A stretch of 64,000 nt of DNA from an uncultured Verrucomicrobia subdivision 3 bacterium (GTDB taxonomy: Bacteria > Verrucomicrobiota > Verrucomicrobiia > Limisphaerales > UBA11358). The translations under genes were made by a program, and so were the position numbers. The notes beneath the pieces are model-generated. The model was not told the origin of the DNA and searched no databases. It was given only the letters and a program-made list of their open reading frames with translations. The stretch is from positions 1 through 64,000 of the forward strand of contig CAIPKV010000052.1 in the NCBI GenBank assembly GCA_903865745.1. Direction: 5' to 3'. Shown in pieces: positions 36,393 through 45,631 of this stretch; the stretch's first letter is position 1; every line of letters begins with the position of its first letter.

Positions 36393-37430
36393 ATGAAACA
36401 TTTGAACGTCATTGCCCGTATTCTTTGCCTCATCATCGCCCAAGCCAGCCTCGCGCACGCAGGCGATTACAAGATTGTTAAAACCGCCCAATTCATGGGC
36501 ACGGGTGGCATTGACTATGTCTATGCGGATAACGACAACCGCCGGCTCTACGTGGCGCGTGGCAATCAGGTGTTGGTTTTTGATGAGGACACCTTTCAAT
36601 CCGTTGGTTCCATCACGAACACCCGCGCCCGAGGCGAGGCCGTTGATCCAGTTTCGAACCATGGTTTTTGTAGCAGTAGCCCCATCGTCATGTGGGATGC
36701 GAAGACCCTCGCGCCGATTAAGACAATACCCGTGCAGGGTCGTCCAGATGGAATCATCTTTGAACCACTGACGGAACGGATTTATGTCTTAAGCCATAGT
36801 GAGCCGAATGTGACCGTGCTGGATGGCAAAGACGGAGCGGTGGTCGGCACGATTGATCTCGGTGGTGGCCCCGAAGAAGCGCGGAGTGATAGTCAGGGCC
36901 ATGTTTATATAAACCTCGAAGACAAGGACAGTATTGCCGTCGTGGACGTGCACACACTTAAGGTCACGGCCAGGTATGACATTAGCAGCAAAGGCGGCGG
37001 GCCGGGTGGACTCGGCCTAGATGTGAAGAATCATATTCTATTTGCCATGTGCCATGACCCGGCCACGTGTGTGGTGGTGAACGCCGACACCGGCAAGATT
37101 CTCACGTCTCTGCCTACTGGCAAGGGCTCGGATGGTGGCGGCTTTAATCCGGCCACGATGGAGGCTTTCAGTTCGCAGGGCGACGGCACCTTGACGATTA
37201 TTAAGGAAAACAGCCCGACAGATTTCGCAGTCGAACAGACGGTGACCACTAAGCCGCGCGCCAAGACGAGTACGCTGGATACCAAGAATAATCAAATCAT
37301 CTTAATCACCGTCGAGCGCCCGACAGTAAATCCAGTCACGGCCACCAATGCTGTTGCGGGCATATCGGCTCCCGTTGCCAAGCATTACCAAGGCCCGGGG
37401 ATGCTGGACATCATTGCCGTGGGCAAGTGA
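36393..37430 (+). CDS. Secreted YVTN/YncE-family beta-propeller protein
   Basis: 345 residues with a signal peptide (MKHLNVIARILCLIIAQASL, then 'AHAG'). The body has propeller blades of the YVTN/YncE type ('YVYADNDNRRLYVARGNQVL', 'TERIYVLSHSEPNVTVLDGK', 'HVYINLEDKDSIAVVDVHTL', 'HILFAMCHDPATCVVVNADT'). Such proteins act in the periplasm as binding or structural modules; no enzyme residues are evident. It ends 11 bp from the convergent GAF gene. Confidence 0.85.
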   Translation: MKHLNVIARILCLIIAQASLAHAGDYKIVKTAQFMGTGGIDYVYADNDNRRLYVARGNQVLVFDEDTFQSVGSITNTRARGEAVDPVSNHGFCSSSPIVMWDAKTLAPIKTIPVQGRPDGIIFEPLTERIYVLSHSEPNVTVLDGKDGAVVGTIDLGGGPEEARSDSQGHVYINLEDKDSIAVVDVHTLKVTARYDISSKGGGPGGLGLDVKNHILFAMCHDPATCVVVNADTGKILTSLPTGKGSDGGGFNPATMEAFSSQGDGTLTIIKENSPTDFAVEQTVTTKPRAKTSTLDTKNNQIILITVERPTVNPVTATNAVAGISAPVAKHYQGPGMLDIIAVGK

Positions 37431-37441
37431 GGCGCCCAGGT

Positions 37442-38143
37442 TCAACTGCGCTTGGGTTGTGATGGGTTCTTGGAAAATTCCTCCGCACACTTGGGGCACA
37501 TGCCGTGGGTGAAGGTCGCATCGGTGTGTTGCTTGAGAAAGGTTTCGACCTGCTGCCAGTAGCCCTGGTCATTCCTGATTTGTTTGCACCAACTGCACAT
37601 GGGCAGCATACCGGAAAGCGCTTTGACGTTGGCCATCGCCTCGGCCAGTTCAGCGGAGACGCGGCGCAGCTCGAGGTTTTTCATGACCAGCCCGGCCAGC
37701 CGCTTGAGCGCAGCCTTTTGTTCCGGACTCAGCTGGCGGGGTGTCCGATCGATAATGCAAATGGAGCCCAAGGCCTGACCATTGGGCGTGACCAGTGGTG
37801 CCCCGGCATAAAAGCGGATATGTGGCTCGCCAGTAACCAGCGGATTATCCAGAAACCGGGTGTCATTCGTGGCATCCGCCACTTCCATGACACCGGTTTG
37901 GAGAATGGTATGCGCGCAGAAGGCGTGTTCGCGCGGGGTGGCAAACTTGGTTAAACCAATCTGGGACTTGAACCATTGCCGCTCAACATCAATCAGGGAG
38001 ATGGCGGCGATGGGCGTTCCGCAAATGTGCGCGGCCAAGGCTACGACGTCGTCGTAAACCTCTTCCGGCGCGGTGTCGAGAATACGATAGCTGTTGAGCG
38101 CGGCAATCCGGGCGGCTTCGTTTTCGGGAATGGGGTACGCCAT
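37442..38143 (-). CDS. GAF-domain sensor with C-terminal CxxC...CxxC motif
   Basis: About 233 residues from the ATG at 38143 ('MAYPIPENEAARIAAL'); a start at 38185 would add 14 residues that are not typical. The GAF domain spans ~20-165 ('RILDTAPEEVYDDVVALAA', 'PIAAISLIDVERQWFKS', 'PLVTPNGQALGSICIID'). A short helix leads to 'CSWCKQIRNDQGYWQQVE...HGMCPKC', a cysteine motif often found after GAF, PAS or receiver domains in bacteria that probably binds a metal. No output domain is present, so it probably senses a small molecule or redox state and signals by protein contact. Confidence 0.85.
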   Translation of the reverse strand: MAYPIPENEAARIAALNSYRILDTAPEEVYDDVVALAAHICGTPIAAISLIDVERQWFKSQIGLTKFATPREHAFCAHTILQTGVMEVADATNDTRFLDNPLVTGEPHIRFYAGAPLVTPNGQALGSICIIDRTPRQLSPEQKAALKRLAGLVMKNLELRRVSAELAEAMANVKALSGMLPMCSWCKQIRNDQGYWQQVETFLKQHTDATFTHGMCPKCAEEFSKNPSQPKRS

Positions 38144-38292
38144 GGCATAAGTGTCGGGGCAACGCTCGCGGAATGCAATTTTCAAATGGGCCGCCCATCC
38201 CCTTGGCGACGCTCCATTATAAGGAGCCGGTCAAATTTCCTTTTCTTCACTCGGTTTGCCGTTATCCTGTAGCGCTCTTGACTTATTGACTA

Positions 38293-40083
38293 ATGGACAG
38301 CGCACACATACGCAATTTCAGCATCATCGCCCACATTGACCACGGCAAGACCACGCTCTCCGACCGTTTGCTGCACATGACCGGCACCATTGCCACGCGC
38401 GATATGTCCGATCAGTTACTCGACGCGATGGATCTGGAACGCGAACGCGGCATCACCATCAAGGCGCATCCGGTCACCATGCTTTACAAGGCTCGCAACG
38501 GCGAGACCTACGAACTGAACCTCATCGACACGCCCGGACACGTGGATTTCGCCTACGAAGTCTCCCGCAGCTTGAGCGCGTGCGAAGGCGCACTGCTGGT
38601 CATCGATGCCGCGCAAGGCGTCGAGGCGCAGACGGTGGCCAACTATCATCTCGCGGCCAAGCTCAACCTCACCATCATTCCCGTCATCAACAAGATTGAC
38701 CTCGGCCACGCAAATGTGCCGCAGGCCAAGCAGCAGCTCGAAGATGTGCTGGCGATTCCCAGCGAATGGGCCATTCCGTGCAGTGCCAAGCAGGGCATTG
38801 GCATTGAAGACATTCTCGAAGCCATCGTCGCGCGCGTGCCGCCGCCCAAGCCCACCGGTGAACCCAGCTTGCAGGCGCTCGCCTTCGATTCCTATTTTGA
38901 TACCTACAAGGGTGTCGTCACCCACGTGCGCGTCTTCAACGGCGAATTGAAAGCTGGCCAGCAGGTGAAGCTCCTGCACTCAGGCAAGAACGTCGAGGTC
39001 AAGGAAGTCGGCAGCTTTAATCCCAAGCCTTATCTCCGCGAGAAGCTGGAAGTCGGCGAGACCGGTTACTTCACGGCGAACATCAAGTCCGCCGCCGAGG
39101 TCAAGATGGGCGATACCATCACCGACGCGCGCAATCCCTCATCCGTGTTGCCGGGGTTCAAAGAGATTCATCCGATGGTGTTCAGCGGCATCTATCCCAT
39201 CAACACCGCCGACTACGAGCAGTTGAAGCAGTCCATGGGCAAGTTGAAGTTGAATGACTCCGCCTTCGTCTATTCGTCCGAAACCTCCGTCGCCCTCGGG
39301 TTCGGCTTCCGCTGTGGCTTCCTTGGCTTGCTCCACTTGGAGATCGTCCAGGAACGGCTGCGCCGCGAGTACGACATGGACATCATCGCCACCTATCCGA
39401 GCGTGGTGTACAAAGTGTATCTGTCCGACGGCACCATGAAGGAGATTGATAACCCGGCCTTCATGCCCGACGTGACCTACATCGCCAAGATTGAGGAGCC
39501 GATGGTCAAGGCCTTTGTCATCTGCCCGAACGAGAACATCGGCGACATGATGGCCCTCATCTCTGAGAAGCGCGGCAATGTGGACCACACCGAGACCCTC
39601 GATTCGCGCCGCGTCATGCTCACCAGCCTGATTCCGTTGAACGAGATCCTCATTGATTTCCATGACCGCATCAAGAGCATCACCCGCGGATTCGGCTCCA
39701 TGGATTACGAGCCGGATGAATACATGGAATCCGACATGGTGAAGCTCGACATGCTCGTGAACACCGAGCCCATGGACGCCTTCTCCTGCATCGTGCATCG
39801 CACCAAGGCCGAAGGCCGCGGTCGCGCCCTTGCCGAGAAGCTCAAGGAAGTCATCCCGCGCCAGCAGTTTCAGGTGAAGATTCAAGCCGCCATCGGTGGC
39901 AAGATTGTGGCGTCCGAAGTCATCAGCGCCTTCCGCAAAGACGTGACCGCGAAATGTTACGGCGGCGACGTCTCCCGAAAACGCAAGCTGCTCGAGAAGC
40001 AGAAAGAAGGTAAAAAGCGCATGAAATCCATCGGCAACGTCAACATCCCGCAAGAAGCCTTCATCGAAGTGCTCAAAGCGTGA
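38293..40083 (+). CDS. lepA: Elongation factor 4 (LepA GTPase)
   Basis: 596 residues, the normal length. GTPase motifs: 'AHIDHGKTTLSDRLL' (G1), 'RGITIKA' (G2), 'DTPGHVDF' (G3), 'NKIDL' (G4). The LepA-specific C-terminal domain ends 'KCYGGDVSRKRKLLEKQKEG' and 'MKSIGNVNIPQEAFIEVLK', a signature of the family. It binds ribosomes in the cytoplasm and helps elongation under stress. No strong ribosome binding site is seen before the ATG. A small membrane protein gene follows after 13 bp. Confidence 0.97.
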   Translation: MDSAHIRNFSIIAHIDHGKTTLSDRLLHMTGTIATRDMSDQLLDAMDLERERGITIKAHPVTMLYKARNGETYELNLIDTPGHVDFAYEVSRSLSACEGALLVIDAAQGVEAQTVANYHLAAKLNLTIIPVINKIDLGHANVPQAKQQLEDVLAIPSEWAIPCSAKQGIGIEDILEAIVARVPPPKPTGEPSLQALAFDSYFDTYKGVVTHVRVFNGELKAGQQVKLLHSGKNVEVKEVGSFNPKPYLREKLEVGETGYFTANIKSAAEVKMGDTITDARNPSSVLPGFKEIHPMVFSGIYPINTADYEQLKQSMGKLKLNDSAFVYSSETSVALGFGFRCGFLGLLHLEIVQERLRREYDMDIIATYPSVVYKVYLSDGTMKEIDNPAFMPDVTYIAKIEEPMVKAFVICPNENIGDMMALISEKRGNVDHTETLDSRRVMLTSLIPLNEILIDFHDRIKSITRGFGSMDYEPDEYMESDMVKLDMLVNTEPMDAFSCIVHRTKAEGRGRALAEKLKEVIPRQQFQVKIQAAIGGKIVASEVISAFRKDVTAKCYGGDVSRKRKLLEKQKEGKKRMKSIGNVNIPQEAFIEVLKA

Positions 40084-40096
40084 ACCAATCTATATT

Positions 40097-40294
40097 GTGA
40101 CAAAAAACATCTGGTATCGCGTGTTGGGATTCATCATGGTGCCGCTGGGCCTGTTCCTGACCGTAATGGCTCTTGCCGCGCAGGGCAAGCCGGGACATGG
40201 CATCCCGTGGCTCAAGCTCGGGCCAGTGGGATTGATGCTTATTATCGGCGGCATCGGTCTGCTGTTCCTGCCCAACAAGATCAAGTTCAAGTAA
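40097..40294 (+). CDS. Small two-helix membrane protein
   Basis: 65 residues from a GTG 13 bp after lepA. Two hydrophobic segments ('VLGFIMVPLGLFLTVMALAA' and 'GPVGLMLIIGGIGLLFL') are joined by a short loop with 'GKPGHGIPWLK'; it ends with basic residues ('NKIKFK'). It is not a family I recognise. Spacing and strand suggest co-transcription with lepA. Confidence 0.6.
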   Translation: MTKNIWYRVLGFIMVPLGLFLTVMALAAQGKPGHGIPWLKLGPVGLMLIIGGIGLLFLPNKIKFK

Positions 40295-40512
40295 GCCGGC
40301 CCGCCGGTGCTTGACCAGGTTTACGTCGCAGATTGATGGATACGGCCAGGGTGGCGCGGAGCCACTAGTCTTCTCCCTATGCCGGGAAAGCGTCACGTGA
40401 TTTAAACGGATTCTTCCAATGCCTCTCTTCTGATGTTTATGATTGCAGGTAAAACCACCCCAGACCCAACATGGTGGTCTGTCTCTGGCAATGTGCCTGT
40501 GTTTTTGTAAAC

Positions 40513-42495
40513 ATGCTTAGTTTTAATGATTTTATGAGATCGGCGAACGTTATTGGGCTTTTTTTAGGGCTTTCAATTGGAGCTGCCGTTGCCCAAACGA
40601 ATGCGCCGCAATCGAAGGTCATCGAATTAAATCCCGCTGCGGGTGGGCGGTTGTTCGAAGGGGTTGGCGCAGTCAGTGCCGGTGCATCGTCGCGGTTACT
40701 GATCGAATATCCGGAGAAACAACGGCGCGAAGTGCTGGATTATCTATTCAAGCCGAACTTTGGTGCGGGCTTTCAGCATTTGAAAGTTGAGATTGGTGGC
40801 GAAGTAAACTCCACCGACGGTATCGAACTCACCCATATGCGTTCGCGTGAGGACGAGAATTACCAGCGCGGCTACGAGTGGTGGCTCATGGAGGAGGCCA
40901 AGCGCCGAAATGACGATGTTATCCTCGACTGTCTTGCATGGGGTGCGCCGGGCTGGATTGGCGATGGCCAATATTATTCGCAGGACATGGCGGACTACGT
41001 TGTGAAATTTCTGCAAGGCGCAAAAAAAATTCATCACTTGGATATCGCTTACACCGGCATTTGGAACGAGACGTCGCACAACTCGAATTGGATCAAACTC
41101 CTCCGACGTAAGCTCGATGCAGCTGGATTGCCGAAGGTTGGCATTGTGGCTGCGGATGATTACGACCGTGATGGTTGGAAAATTGTCGATGATATGAAAA
41201 CGGATGCCGAGCTTCGTGCGGCCGTGGCTTACGTGGGCGTGCATTATCGCGATTCAAAAAGTCCGGCAGCGGCGCAGAATATCGGCTGTCCACTCTGGTC
41301 AAGTGAGGACGGTCCGTGGCGTGGCGACTGGAACGGCGCGACGCGACTTGCGCGGACCATTAATCGCAATTATGTCATTGGTAAATTCACCAAGACCGAA
41401 ATTTGGAGTCCGGTAACGTCCTACTACGATTCGCTACCATTGCCCGGTTCCGGCGTGATGCGTGCCAACGAGCCGTGGTCTGGCCATTACGAAGTTCAGC
41501 CGGCGGTCTGGGCCGTGGCGCACACCACTCAATTCGCTTCACCCGGCTGGCGTTATCTTGATTCAGCATGCCAGATAATCAACGGCGGCAGTGTCGTTGC
41601 GTTGGAATCGCCTAATGGTAAAAACTATAGTCTGATTATCGAAACAATGGATGCCAAGTCGCCCCAGACGCTTGAATTTCAAATCACAAATCTGCCAAAT
41701 AAAACCCTGCTTGTCTGGCGTACCTCCAAAGAAATACAATTTGAAGAGCTGGCTGAAATCCATCCCATCATGGGGAAATTTTCGCTGACGGTTGAGCCGG
41801 AGTGTATTTACTCGCTCACTACCATGAGCGGTCAGCGTAAGGGGCAGCATACGCCGCCAGCTTCGAACGTTTTGTCATTTCCCTACACGGATGATTTCTC
41901 GAGCTACAAACCCAGCGATTCGCCTCGATTGTTTTCAGATCAGGCTGGTGTATTTGAAGTTCATAAGCGTCCCGATGGCCCCGGCAATGTTCTCAGTGAA
42001 GTGCTCCGCCAGAACGGCATCCCCTGGCATAGTCATGTTGTCTCGAATCCGGAAACCGTTTTGGGCGACCTCAATTGGAAGGATTACTCTGTGCGCGTCG
42101 ATGCACGGATTCCAACCAACGGCTATGCTCAATTGCTCGGTCGGGTAACACTCGTTCCGCAAAATGACAAGCTGCCCAACGGGTATGCTTTCAAGATTAC
42201 CGGCACGGGCGACTGGGAACTGCGCGCTATTCACACCACCGTTGGCCCAAAACCTTGGGATTTTAAAACTACCGGCGATACCGGCACCCCGCTGGCGCAG
42301 GGCACTGTTAAATCATCAACGAACTCGTGGCATCAGCTTGAACTCGGCTTTAACGGCGACAGGATTTCTGTAACTGCGGATCGGGAGATATTGACTGAGG
42401 TCCATGATGCCTCACATACCCATGGTCAAGCTGGCTTGGGCTGCGACTGGTCGGGTGCGGACTTTGCCCACTTTTCTATTCAACCTTTTAAATAA
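40513..42495 (+). CDS. Secreted GH59 galactocerebrosidase-like beta-galactosidase
   Basis: About 660 residues. Three in-frame starts are possible (40471, 40513, 40534); the last two give a good signal peptide ('RSANVIGLFLGLSIGAAVAQ'). The GH59 TIM barrel is clear: 'FEGVGAVSAGASSRLL', 'HLKVEIGGEVNSTDG', 'DCLAWGAPGWIG'. Acid/base Glu is in 'TGIWNETSHN' and nucleophile Glu in 'LWSSEDGPW', about 79 residues apart, close to the spacing in animal galactocerebrosidase. A beta-sandwich and a C-terminal concanavalin-like domain ('YSVRVDARIPTNGYAQLLG') follow, again as in the animal enzyme. Bacterial members act on beta-galactosides; whether this one takes galactolipids is not known. The GH38-like gene follows after 30 bp. 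Confidence 0.9.
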   Translation: MLSFNDFMRSANVIGLFLGLSIGAAVAQTNAPQSKVIELNPAAGGRLFEGVGAVSAGASSRLLIEYPEKQRREVLDYLFKPNFGAGFQHLKVEIGGEVNSTDGIELTHMRSREDENYQRGYEWWLMEEAKRRNDDVILDCLAWGAPGWIGDGQYYSQDMADYVVKFLQGAKKIHHLDIAYTGIWNETSHNSNWIKLLRRKLDAAGLPKVGIVAADDYDRDGWKIVDDMKTDAELRAAVAYVGVHYRDSKSPAAAQNIGCPLWSSEDGPWRGDWNGATRLARTINRNYVIGKFTKTEIWSPVTSYYDSLPLPGSGVMRANEPWSGHYEVQPAVWAVAHTTQFASPGWRYLDSACQIINGGSVVALESPNGKNYSLIIETMDAKSPQTLEFQITNLPNKTLLVWRTSKEIQFEELAEIHPIMGKFSLTVEPECIYSLTTMSGQRKGQHTPPASNVLSFPYTDDFSSYKPSDSPRLFSDQAGVFEVHKRPDGPGNVLSEVLRQNGIPWHSHVVSNPETVLGDLNWKDYSVRVDARIPTNGYAQLLGRVTLVPQNDKLPNGYAFKITGTGDWELRAIHTTVGPKPWDFKTTGDTGTPLAQGTVKSSTNSWHQLELGFNGDRISVTADREILTEVHDASHTHGQAGLGCDWSGADFAHFSIQPFK

Positions 42496-42525
42496 CAACC
42501 GTCTGAAATAATCTTACTTTATCGT

Positions 42526-45500
42526 ATGAAACAATTGCTGAAAGCGATCGCGTTCGTCCTATTTCTGGGCGGCTATCAAAATACATTTGCCCAAACCGGT
42601 TCAGCTGCTAATACACCCATTCAACCGCAGTCTGATGGGGTATTACAACTCGATGCCCGAGCCGCAATTATTCACGGTCAGACCGCGCAGTTGATGCCGG
42701 GCACTCCGCCCGCCATCGGTTACTGGACGGATGTTTCCGATTATCTTTCCTGGCCGCTGGTGTTCAGTCAGTCGGGGAAATATGTCGTCGAACTGTATTA
42801 TGCCTGCGCCCCCGGTTCCGAACGGACCTTGTTTGAAATCGAGGTCGGCGGCCAATCCCTGGTCTCCCGGATTATGGCGGACACCGGCTCCTGGTATGAC
42901 TATCAAGTCTTCAATCTTGGTGAATTGCTAGTGACCAATACCAATTCGGAAACCCTTACCATCAAGCCTAAACAAAAACCTGGATCGGCGGTTATGAACC
43001 TCGCCTGGCTGCGGTTCATCCCGGTTAACGATTATTCCAACTATCTCGCGTGCACGGCCGCCGAGCATAAAATCATTCCCGCAAAATTGCCCGCGCAGGT
43101 TTTTGTCGTGCCCAACTTTCATCCGGCGAGCTGCGGTTGGCTGGCTAACTGGTCGGTCGAGCGGAATTACTGTGCTAATTCCTACCTGAATCATCTCGAC
43201 CGCGTGCGCGATGACACGAATTACAACTTTGTACTTTCCGAATGCAATAACCTGATTGCGATTCAGAATTTCCAGCCGGACCGGTTTGCCAAATTAAAAC
43301 AGCGCGTTAGGGAAGGGCGGGTTGAGTTGGTCAATGCCTTCTTTCTCGAACCTACGATTAATCTCTCCGGCGGCGAAGCGCTCGCCAAAATGGGCATTGA
43401 AGGTCTTCGCTGGCAGCAGCAGGTCATGGGGGTGCGGCCCCGTTATTGCTGGGCGATTGACACCTGCGGCGTCCACGCGCAGATGCCGCAGATTTGCGAT
43501 TTGCTTGGGCTCGATGCGCTGATTTACACGCGGTGCAATCGCTCGGGTAAAACCGTCTTTTGGTCCGAGTCACCGGATGGCTCCCGCATCCTGACGCTCG
43601 TGCCAGGTCATTACTCCGAGGATTTGGGCGGGACTTATGGGGCCAAGCAACCGCTCACCCCAGCCCAATTGCAGAAAGCTGCCAAGGCCATATCCAGTAA
43701 GCTGCCTTCGACCCCGGCGGGCGCGCCGGTTTTGATTCTCGGAGGGCAGGGGGATTATGCGCTCGCGCCGGCGCGGCCCGAGAATCCGACCGAGTTTCTC
43801 GATTCATGGAAAAAGTTCCGGCCAGACTGCGAGATTCATTATACCGGCCTTTCGCCTTATGTGGACGCGCTGCAGCCCGGCATTAAATCCGGCAAACTTG
43901 AGTTGCCGACCGTTCGCACCGGCACGGGCTACACCTTCGATTCTTTCTGGATAGAGAATCCACTCGTCAAGGCGTGGTACCGTCGCGATGAACACGCGCT
44001 GCAATCCGCTGAGATATTGGCGACCATCGCCAGTCTCAAGAGCGACTTTGCGTATCCGGTTGAGCCGCTGTATCACGCCTGGCTGCAAATGCTGCTTAAC
44101 ATGGATCGAAACACCCTGTGGGGTAGTGCGGGCGGGATGGTGTTCGACCATGAAACTTCCTGGTGCGCCCAGGACCGTTTTGAATGGGTGGAAAAACAAA
44201 GTGCCGCCACACTGGAAACCGCCGCGCAAAAACTGGCGGGCGCTGGCAATGCCCTTTCTCTGTTTAATCCGGCTAACTGGCAACGCACTGACCCGATGCG
44301 TTTGAAGTTGCCAGTTAATACGAGTATCGCCGGTGTGACCGGTGAAGCCGTTGGCGACGGCACCATCCTATGCCAGATACCCGTTCCGGCCATGGGGATT
44401 ATCGGCGAGCAGTTAAGCCTGGGTTCGGTGTCTATGCCCAATCCCATCCCGTTGCCCGACACCATTGAAACGAAATTCTATTCCGCCAAGATGGATCCGG
44501 TGACCGGCGCGCTGGTCAGTTTGAAAACCAAACCGTCGGGCCGCGAAATGCTCGGCGGCCCGGCCAACGTCATTGTGGCTGAGAAGCATCATGTTACTGG
44601 CAGTTGGGAGCCGGGCGACTTCACTGACCCGCGTCCGCAGCGTCAGCGGCTGGCCAGCTCCAGCGATTTTAAAGCGAATATCGTCGTAACCGAAGGCCCG
44701 GTGGCTATCACGGTGAAAGCTGATGGTGAATTTGTGGGGGGCGGCCAGCTCAAGCGCGTCACCCGTTTTTACAAAAATTCACCGCGCATCGAGTTTGAAA
44801 CCGAGCTGAACGACATACCGAACCGGACCGTGGTTGTAGCCGAATTCCCGCTGGCCCAGGCGCCAGCCGAAAGCCGACGCGGCATCCCGTTCGGATTCTC
44901 GCGCGACGACCGCACGATTTCCGGGATTGTCCCCGCCATCCGCTGGACCGATTACGCCACGCCGGGGCAGGGCGGGGTGGCGCTGCTGGATCGTGGTGTG
45001 CCTGGACGTGAACTTGATGGGAGCATCCCCATCATTTATCTGCTCAATGCGGAGGCTAAATACTATGGCTACACCAATGCCTGGTTGAGCGGCAACGGCC
45101 AGCACCGCTTCGAATACGCGCTGGTCGCGCATGACGCCGATTGGACCAATGCGCGCATTCCGCAGCTCGCGTGGGAATATAATAGCCCCGTGACCGTATC
45201 CGCCCATTGCCAGCCCAGCCCGGCCCTGTCCTTTGTGCAAACTTCTGATAACCTGATTGTCGAAGCCATGCGCCGGGATGGTGCGGACATCGAACTGCGG
45301 CTGGTGGAAGCCTTCGGAATCGCGGGCACCGCTGCAGTGAAATTAAATCTGCCGCATACCACCGCTGCCTTGACCGATTTAACGGGTGGCCACGCGCAAC
45401 CATTGCCTGACGGACCGGATTACCAATTCCCCGTCAAACCGCAGCAAATCGTAACCCTGCGCTTCCGCACCGCCGAGCCGGTGGCCGAAATCAAGCCGCT

Positions 45501-45594
45501 GCTGGCGTGGGATGAACTGGTGCCCGCCGCCAAGCGGGCGGCCTTGCACGAATATCTGCCGGACAAAAAAGGTCATCCGCCGCTCGGGAAATAG
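42526..45594 (+). CDS. GH38-like alpha-mannosidase-fold protein with altered metal site
   Basis: 1,022 residues with a signal peptide (MKQLLKAIAFVLFLGGYQNT, then 'FAQ'). After a CBM-like sandwich (~30-165) comes a GH38 N-terminal domain. The nucleophile Asp is kept in 'CWAIDTCGVHAQMPQI' (D312; family pattern W-x-I-D-x-x-G). The first metal motif, normally H-x-H-x-D-x-G-W, reads 'NFHPASCGW' (H199 kept, the Asp replaced). The second, normally QHHD...GT, reads 'NMDRNTLWGS' (526-534), with no His. So two zinc ligands appear lost. The C-terminal part has the GH38 beta-sandwich ('RVTRFYKNSPRIEFETELND'). It may have a changed metal, a new substrate or no hydrolase activity. Likely an operon with the GH59 gene. 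Confidence 0.82.
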   Translation: MKQLLKAIAFVLFLGGYQNTFAQTGSAANTPIQPQSDGVLQLDARAAIIHGQTAQLMPGTPPAIGYWTDVSDYLSWPLVFSQSGKYVVELYYACAPGSERTLFEIEVGGQSLVSRIMADTGSWYDYQVFNLGELLVTNTNSETLTIKPKQKPGSAVMNLAWLRFIPVNDYSNYLACTAAEHKIIPAKLPAQVFVVPNFHPASCGWLANWSVERNYCANSYLNHLDRVRDDTNYNFVLSECNNLIAIQNFQPDRFAKLKQRVREGRVELVNAFFLEPTINLSGGEALAKMGIEGLRWQQQVMGVRPRYCWAIDTCGVHAQMPQICDLLGLDALIYTRCNRSGKTVFWSESPDGSRILTLVPGHYSEDLGGTYGAKQPLTPAQLQKAAKAISSKLPSTPAGAPVLILGGQGDYALAPARPENPTEFLDSWKKFRPDCEIHYTGLSPYVDALQPGIKSGKLELPTVRTGTGYTFDSFWIENPLVKAWYRRDEHALQSAEILATIASLKSDFAYPVEPLYHAWLQMLLNMDRNTLWGSAGGMVFDHETSWCAQDRFEWVEKQSAATLETAAQKLAGAGNALSLFNPANWQRTDPMRLKLPVNTSIAGVTGEAVGDGTILCQIPVPAMGIIGEQLSLGSVSMPNPIPLPDTIETKFYSAKMDPVTGALVSLKTKPSGREMLGGPANVIVAEKHHVTGSWEPGDFTDPRPQRQRLASSSDFKANIVVTEGPVAITVKADGEFVGGGQLKRVTRFYKNSPRIEFETELNDIPNRTVVVAEFPLAQAPAESRRGIPFGFSRDDRTISGIVPAIRWTDYATPGQGGVALLDRGVPGRELDGSIPIIYLLNAEAKYYGYTNAWLSGNGQHRFEYALVAHDADWTNARIPQLAWEYNSPVTVSAHCQPSPALSFVQTSDNLIVEAMRRDGADIELRLVEAFGIAGTAAVKLNLPHTTAALTDLTGGHAQPLPDGPDYQFPVKPQQIVTLRFRTAEPVAEIKPLLAWDELVPAAKRAALHEYLPDKKGHPPLGK

Positions 45595-45631
45595 TAAACC
45601 ACCTGCTCAGTCAGTCATTATCATGATATTG

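Noticed and set aside
39139-40053. Long minus-strand frame opposite lepA (304 codons)
   Set aside because: It is a shadow of a conserved gene with high third-position GC and has no recognisable product.
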